Below, piece by piece: positions 61,489 to 64,000 of a stretch of 64,000 bases of DNA (within the stretch, counting starts at the first letter, position 1; every line of letters starts with the position of its first letter). Below the pieces are notes generated by a model. That model saw nothing but the letters and a program-made list of their open reading frames with translations. It did not search any database and was not told the DNA's origin. Location: contig CAIOAO010000013.1 of NCBI GenBank assembly GCA_903855985.1, positions 28,979 through 92,978 on the forward strand, given 5' to 3'. This DNA comes from an uncultured Opitutia bacterium. GTDB taxonomy: Bacteria; Verrucomicrobiota; Verrucomicrobiia; Opitutales; Opitutaceae. The translations under genes were made by a program, and so were the position numbers.

Positions 61489-62604
61489 CTAAAAATCTAT
61501 CCCCATCAGCAGCTTGAGCAGCGTGTAGTCCTGCACGCGCACGTCCGGGTTGTTGTGGCGCGTCTCGTGGCGGATGCCGACGGTGAACGTCTCGGTCAGC
61601 TTCTTGTTCAGGTCCACCTTGTTCTCCCAGCCGTCCCGGCCCGACGCGATGGCGTAGTACCACACGCCACGCTCGGTCACCGTCATGCGCCACGGCAGCT
61701 TCCAATCCGCCTCAAGAAAGAGTGATTCCACCGTGCTCGCCGAGTGCGACATCGGGTCGGAAGTCTGCCACACGTCGAACAAATTCTCGGCCACACCCAC
61801 GCGCAGGTTGCGGGTCGGCTTGGCGAACAGGTTCACGCCCACGCCGATTTCCTGTTGCAGCAGCACGTAGTCGCTCGGCACGCCGTTGAGCAGGAACGCC
61901 CGGTTCCATTCCACCGACGGGCTGTAGACCGAGAACAGCCGGTCGGGCAGTTCATGGCGCCACGAGGCGTCCGACCGGATGACATCGGTCGTGGTAACGT
62001 GGTTCGTGTCGGCGAAATCATAGCGCGCATTCAGCTGCACCGTGTCTTGCGGCCACTTGCGCGTCAGGTGCGCCTCCGCCGTCTCGTTCGTGGTCTCGTT
62101 GGTGTTCGTGATAATCGACGTCGAGAAGGCGAACCGGCCGTGCCAGGGCCCGAAGAAATCCCGCAGCTGCTGCGCCAGCGCCAGGGGCGAGAGCAGCGAC
62201 CAGCGCAGGAAGGAGGCGTTTTCCGCTTCTTCCGCCTTGAGCCGGGCCTCATCGGCCTTGGCGCGGGCGATGGCCTGCGCCGCCTCCGGCGTACCGAGGA
62301 TCACCTTGGCATCGGCCAGCGGCACGCGCAGCAGGCCGAAGCGTTCCGAGACAAACACCCACGAGTCCACCGAACGGTCCACGAGATGGCCGCGGATCCG
62401 GTCGCCGTCGTTGTAAACCAGCACGTCAAACTTGACCGCCTCCGGCATAGGGGTCGCCGCCGCCGGTTTGCCCGGCAAAACCGTCGCTTCCACGTCCGCA
62501 CGGGCCGGGGCGACGGCCGCCAGCCACCCGGCCACCGCCCACAGGGCGGCTCTCCGCCACCAACCTGGCCTGGAAATAATTTTTAGCACACTCCTTCGAC
62601 GCAT
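61489..62604 (-). CDS. DUF481 outer-membrane protein
   Basis: 371 residues from the ATG at 62604. Signal peptide with AxA cleavage (PARA|D) near residue 37. An N-terminal part with Ala/Glu-rich coiled region (residues about 110-140) is followed by the DUF481 beta-barrel with alternating aromatic and polar residues and a terminal Phe. DUF481 proteins are outer-membrane proteins of unclear function, some salt-induced. An earlier TTG at 62631 is in frame but adds no useful leader. Read toward the convergent WD40 gene; the COG0523 gene lies 51 bases upstream on the same strand. Confidence 0.85.
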   Translation of the reverse strand: MRRRSVLKIISRPGWWRRAALWAVAGWLAAVAPARADVEATVLPGKPAAATPMPEAVKFDVLVYNDGDRIRGHLVDRSVDSWVFVSERFGLLRVPLADAKVILGTPEAAQAIARAKADEARLKAEEAENASFLRWSLLSPLALAQQLRDFFGPWHGRFAFSTSIITNTNETTNETAEAHLTRKWPQDTVQLNARYDFADTNHVTTTDVIRSDASWRHELPDRLFSVYSPSVEWNRAFLLNGVPSDYVLLQQEIGVGVNLFAKPTRNLRVGVAENLFDVWQTSDPMSHSASTVESLFLEADWKLPWRMTVTERGVWYYAIASGRDGWENKVDLNKKLTETFTVGIRHETRHNNPDVRVQDYTLLKLLMGIDF

Positions 62605-62655
62605 ACCCCACCAAAGGGTTTCAAAATTCAACCAGTCACAAACAAATTTCCCCGA

Positions 62656-63789
62656 TTATGTCAGACAGCCGGCCAAATCCTCCCGCAACTTCGCCTCGTC
62701 CAGCTGCCGGCCGATAAAAACCAGTTCCTGCCGCCGGTCACCGTGCGGCTCGGCCCAGTGGCGCCGCGCGTCCGCGGAAATCTCCTCCGCCGTGATCACC
62801 CCGCGCTCCCGCAGCTCCGCCGCCCAGGTCCCGACAAAGTCCTGCTTCACCTGGCTGCCGGCGATCGACAGGAACCCGATGTCCGCCGGCCGCCCGCGCA
62901 GCCAGAAAAACCCCTTCGCGCGCAACAGGCCCGGCGGGAGCCGGTCGAGGAGGAAGGCGTGGAATTTTTCGTCGTCCAGCGGCTGGCGCGCCTGGAAGAC
63001 CAAGCTGGTGATCCCGTAGTCGTGCTCGTGGCGCGGGGTGGCCGGCGCCGCGACGCCCCGGCCCGCCACCGCATCCATCACCCGGATCCAACGCGCGCCC
63101 CGCAGGGTGGCCTCGGGGTCAAAGCGCGGCCGGTCCAGCAGCACCGCCGCGGGGACCTGGCCCTGTTCGGCGCGCACGAGCTCGGCGCGCGGGTTCAGGC
63201 CCCGGAGAGTTTGCTCCACGTCGGCGAGTTCGGCCGCGGTGACGGTGTCGCACTTGTTCAGGACCAGCACATCCGCGCACTCGGCCTGTTCGACCAGCAG
63301 TTCGTAGATCGGTTTTTGCGTGGCCGGCGGGGTGATCACGGCCGCCGCCGACGCCCGCCGCTGTTCCGTGAGAAAATTCCGGGCGTCAATCACGGTCACC
63401 AGCGCCGAGAGCCGCGCAAAATCGGCCGGGCTGCGGCCGAACGCATTGCGCCGCGAAAAGATCCGCGCCACCGCGCGCGGCTCGGCCACGCCCGTCGTCT
63501 CCACGAGGATCTGGTCGTAGGTGCCGGTGGCGCACAATTCGACGATCGCCTCGGCGAGGTCGTCGCGCACCGAGCAGCAGACGCAGCCGTTGCCCAGCTC
63601 CACCACCCGCTGCGCCCCGGCCTGCGCCACCAGCTGCGCATCGATGTTGATCGACGCCAGGTCATTGACCACCGCCGCCCAGCGCCGGCCGCCGGCCTGC
63701 GACAACAGGTGGCGCAGCAGGGTCGTCTTGCCCGCGCCCAGAAAGCCGCTGAGGACCGTCACGGGCGGAGGTTGGGCGGGAGGTGGCAT
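62656..63789 (-). CDS. COG0523 (CobW-type) GTPase, standard form
   Basis: 377 residues. G1 GFLGAGKTT at 15-23, metal site Cys69-Cys71-Cys72 (GCVCC), ETTGVAEP and NKCDTV. The C-terminal CobW domain ends LVFIGRQLDEAKL. Unlike the paralogue at 45827 it has no long His-rich loop; only HEHDYG near residue 265. A metallochaperone, likely for zinc. Divergent from the P-loop gene at the right edge over 80 bases; I see no clear Zur-box palindrome in that gap. Confidence 0.9.
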   Translation of the reverse strand: MPPPAQPPPVTVLSGFLGAGKTTLLRHLLSQAGGRRWAAVVNDLASINIDAQLVAQAGAQRVVELGNGCVCCSVRDDLAEAIVELCATGTYDQILVETTGVAEPRAVARIFSRRNAFGRSPADFARLSALVTVIDARNFLTEQRRASAAAVITPPATQKPIYELLVEQAECADVLVLNKCDTVTAAELADVEQTLRGLNPRAELVRAEQGQVPAAVLLDRPRFDPEATLRGARWIRVMDAVAGRGVAAPATPRHEHDYGITSLVFQARQPLDDEKFHAFLLDRLPPGLLRAKGFFWLRGRPADIGFLSIAGSQVKQDFVGTWAAELRERGVITAEEISADARRHWAEPHGDRRQELVFIGRQLDEAKLREDLAGCLT

Positions 63790-63869
63790 TGAACGTTCAG
63801 TGTAACGGTGGCAGCCAGCGGGGCAAACAAACCTTGCCGACCCGCCCCCGGGCGAAACAATACCGCCCG

Positions 63870-64000
63870 ATGCCCCGCCCCGCCCCCGAGTCGTCGCCCG
63901 CCCCGGCGCTGCTGATCGCGCTCACCGGCGCACCGGGATCGGGCAAGACCCACCTCCTCGCGGAACTCGCCGCCCTGCAGCGGGCGCGCGGCGGGCGGAC
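63870..64000 (+). CDS. P-loop NTPase, partial (cut by window edge)
   Basis: ATG at 63870 followed by an open frame to the edge. Residues 15-43 contain LLIALTGAPGSGKTHLLAELAAL, a Walker A motif (GAPGSGKT) in the position expected for a P-loop NTPase or kinase. Only 43 complete codons are present, so the family cannot be told. Possibly a nucleotide or metal-cofactor NTPase, as it is divergent from the COG0523 gene. Confidence 0.6.
   Translation, partial: MPRPAPESSPAPALLIALTGAPGSGKTHLLAELAALQRARGGR

Noticed and set aside
63790..63869. Zur box between the COG0523 gene and the P-loop gene
   Set aside because: The gap is GC-rich with no AT-centred palindrome resembling known Zur sites.

Overview
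This 64 kb window is GC-rich, densely coding chromosomal DNA from a Gram-negative bacterium with an outer membrane (TonB receptor, RND efflux, DUF481 barrel). There are no phage genes, transposases, tRNAs, rRNAs or CRISPR arrays, and no gap between genes exceeds about 220 bases. A GH78 rhamnosidase, an OPA transporter, two uroporphyrinogen-decarboxylase-like proteins, a DUF1638 protein, a sugar ABC operon without its own ATPase, FolE2 beside a PTPS/QueD protein, and several families of hairpin-forming intergenic repeats suggest Verrucomicrobiota, probably Opitutaceae. That placement is inferred from content; no marker RNA is present.

Layout. 0.1-14.7 kb: housekeeping and accessory genes (MsrA, methyltransferase, GH78, EttA, POT transporter, serine hydrolase, DUF748 giant, peroxiredoxin, thioesterase, dUTPase). 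14.8-28.5 kb: core genes (murA, ruvB, folE2, queD, pyk) with an oxidoreductase, a frameshifted membrane protein, an SDR enzyme, a GxxExxY gene framed by inverted repeats, an MBL hydrolase and an OPA transporter. 28.5-47.3 kb: a metal-homeostasis block, all on the + strand: a small exported protein, TonB receptor, PepSY protein, NicO-like permease, Zn/Cd-type P-ATPase, Cys-rich peptide, CusB/CusA-like efflux pair, Cu-type P-ATPase, ABC ATPase and permease, lipoprotein, and a His-rich COG0523 GTPase. No outer-membrane channel gene and no regulator is present in it. 47.3-63.8 kb: a carbohydrate-flavoured region (UroD-like protein, 1439-residue protein with FG-GAP and propeller-like parts, nitrilase, SGNH hydrolase, DUF1638, binding protein plus two permeases, WD40 protein, DUF481 protein) and a second COG0523 GTPase. 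A P-loop gene begins at the right edge.

The most unusual feature is a set of short repeat elements. At least five different sequence families share one design: two inverted arms built from degenerate 8-9 nt units around a 20-55 nt centre. Family A is different in that its 30-nt arms, 28/30 identical, enclose a complete GxxExxY gene (21551-21992), and a single arm recurs at 61-90. Other repeats lie inside reading frames without breaking them (the WD40 gene and the PepSY gene), and one supplies the start codon and first codons of the SDR gene. I propose these as related mobile or amplifying elements. No search could be run to test that.

Two genes carry lesions: a one-base deletion near 20418 splits a multi-pass membrane protein, and an in-frame UGA at 21919-21921 removes the first 16 codons of the GxxExxY gene.
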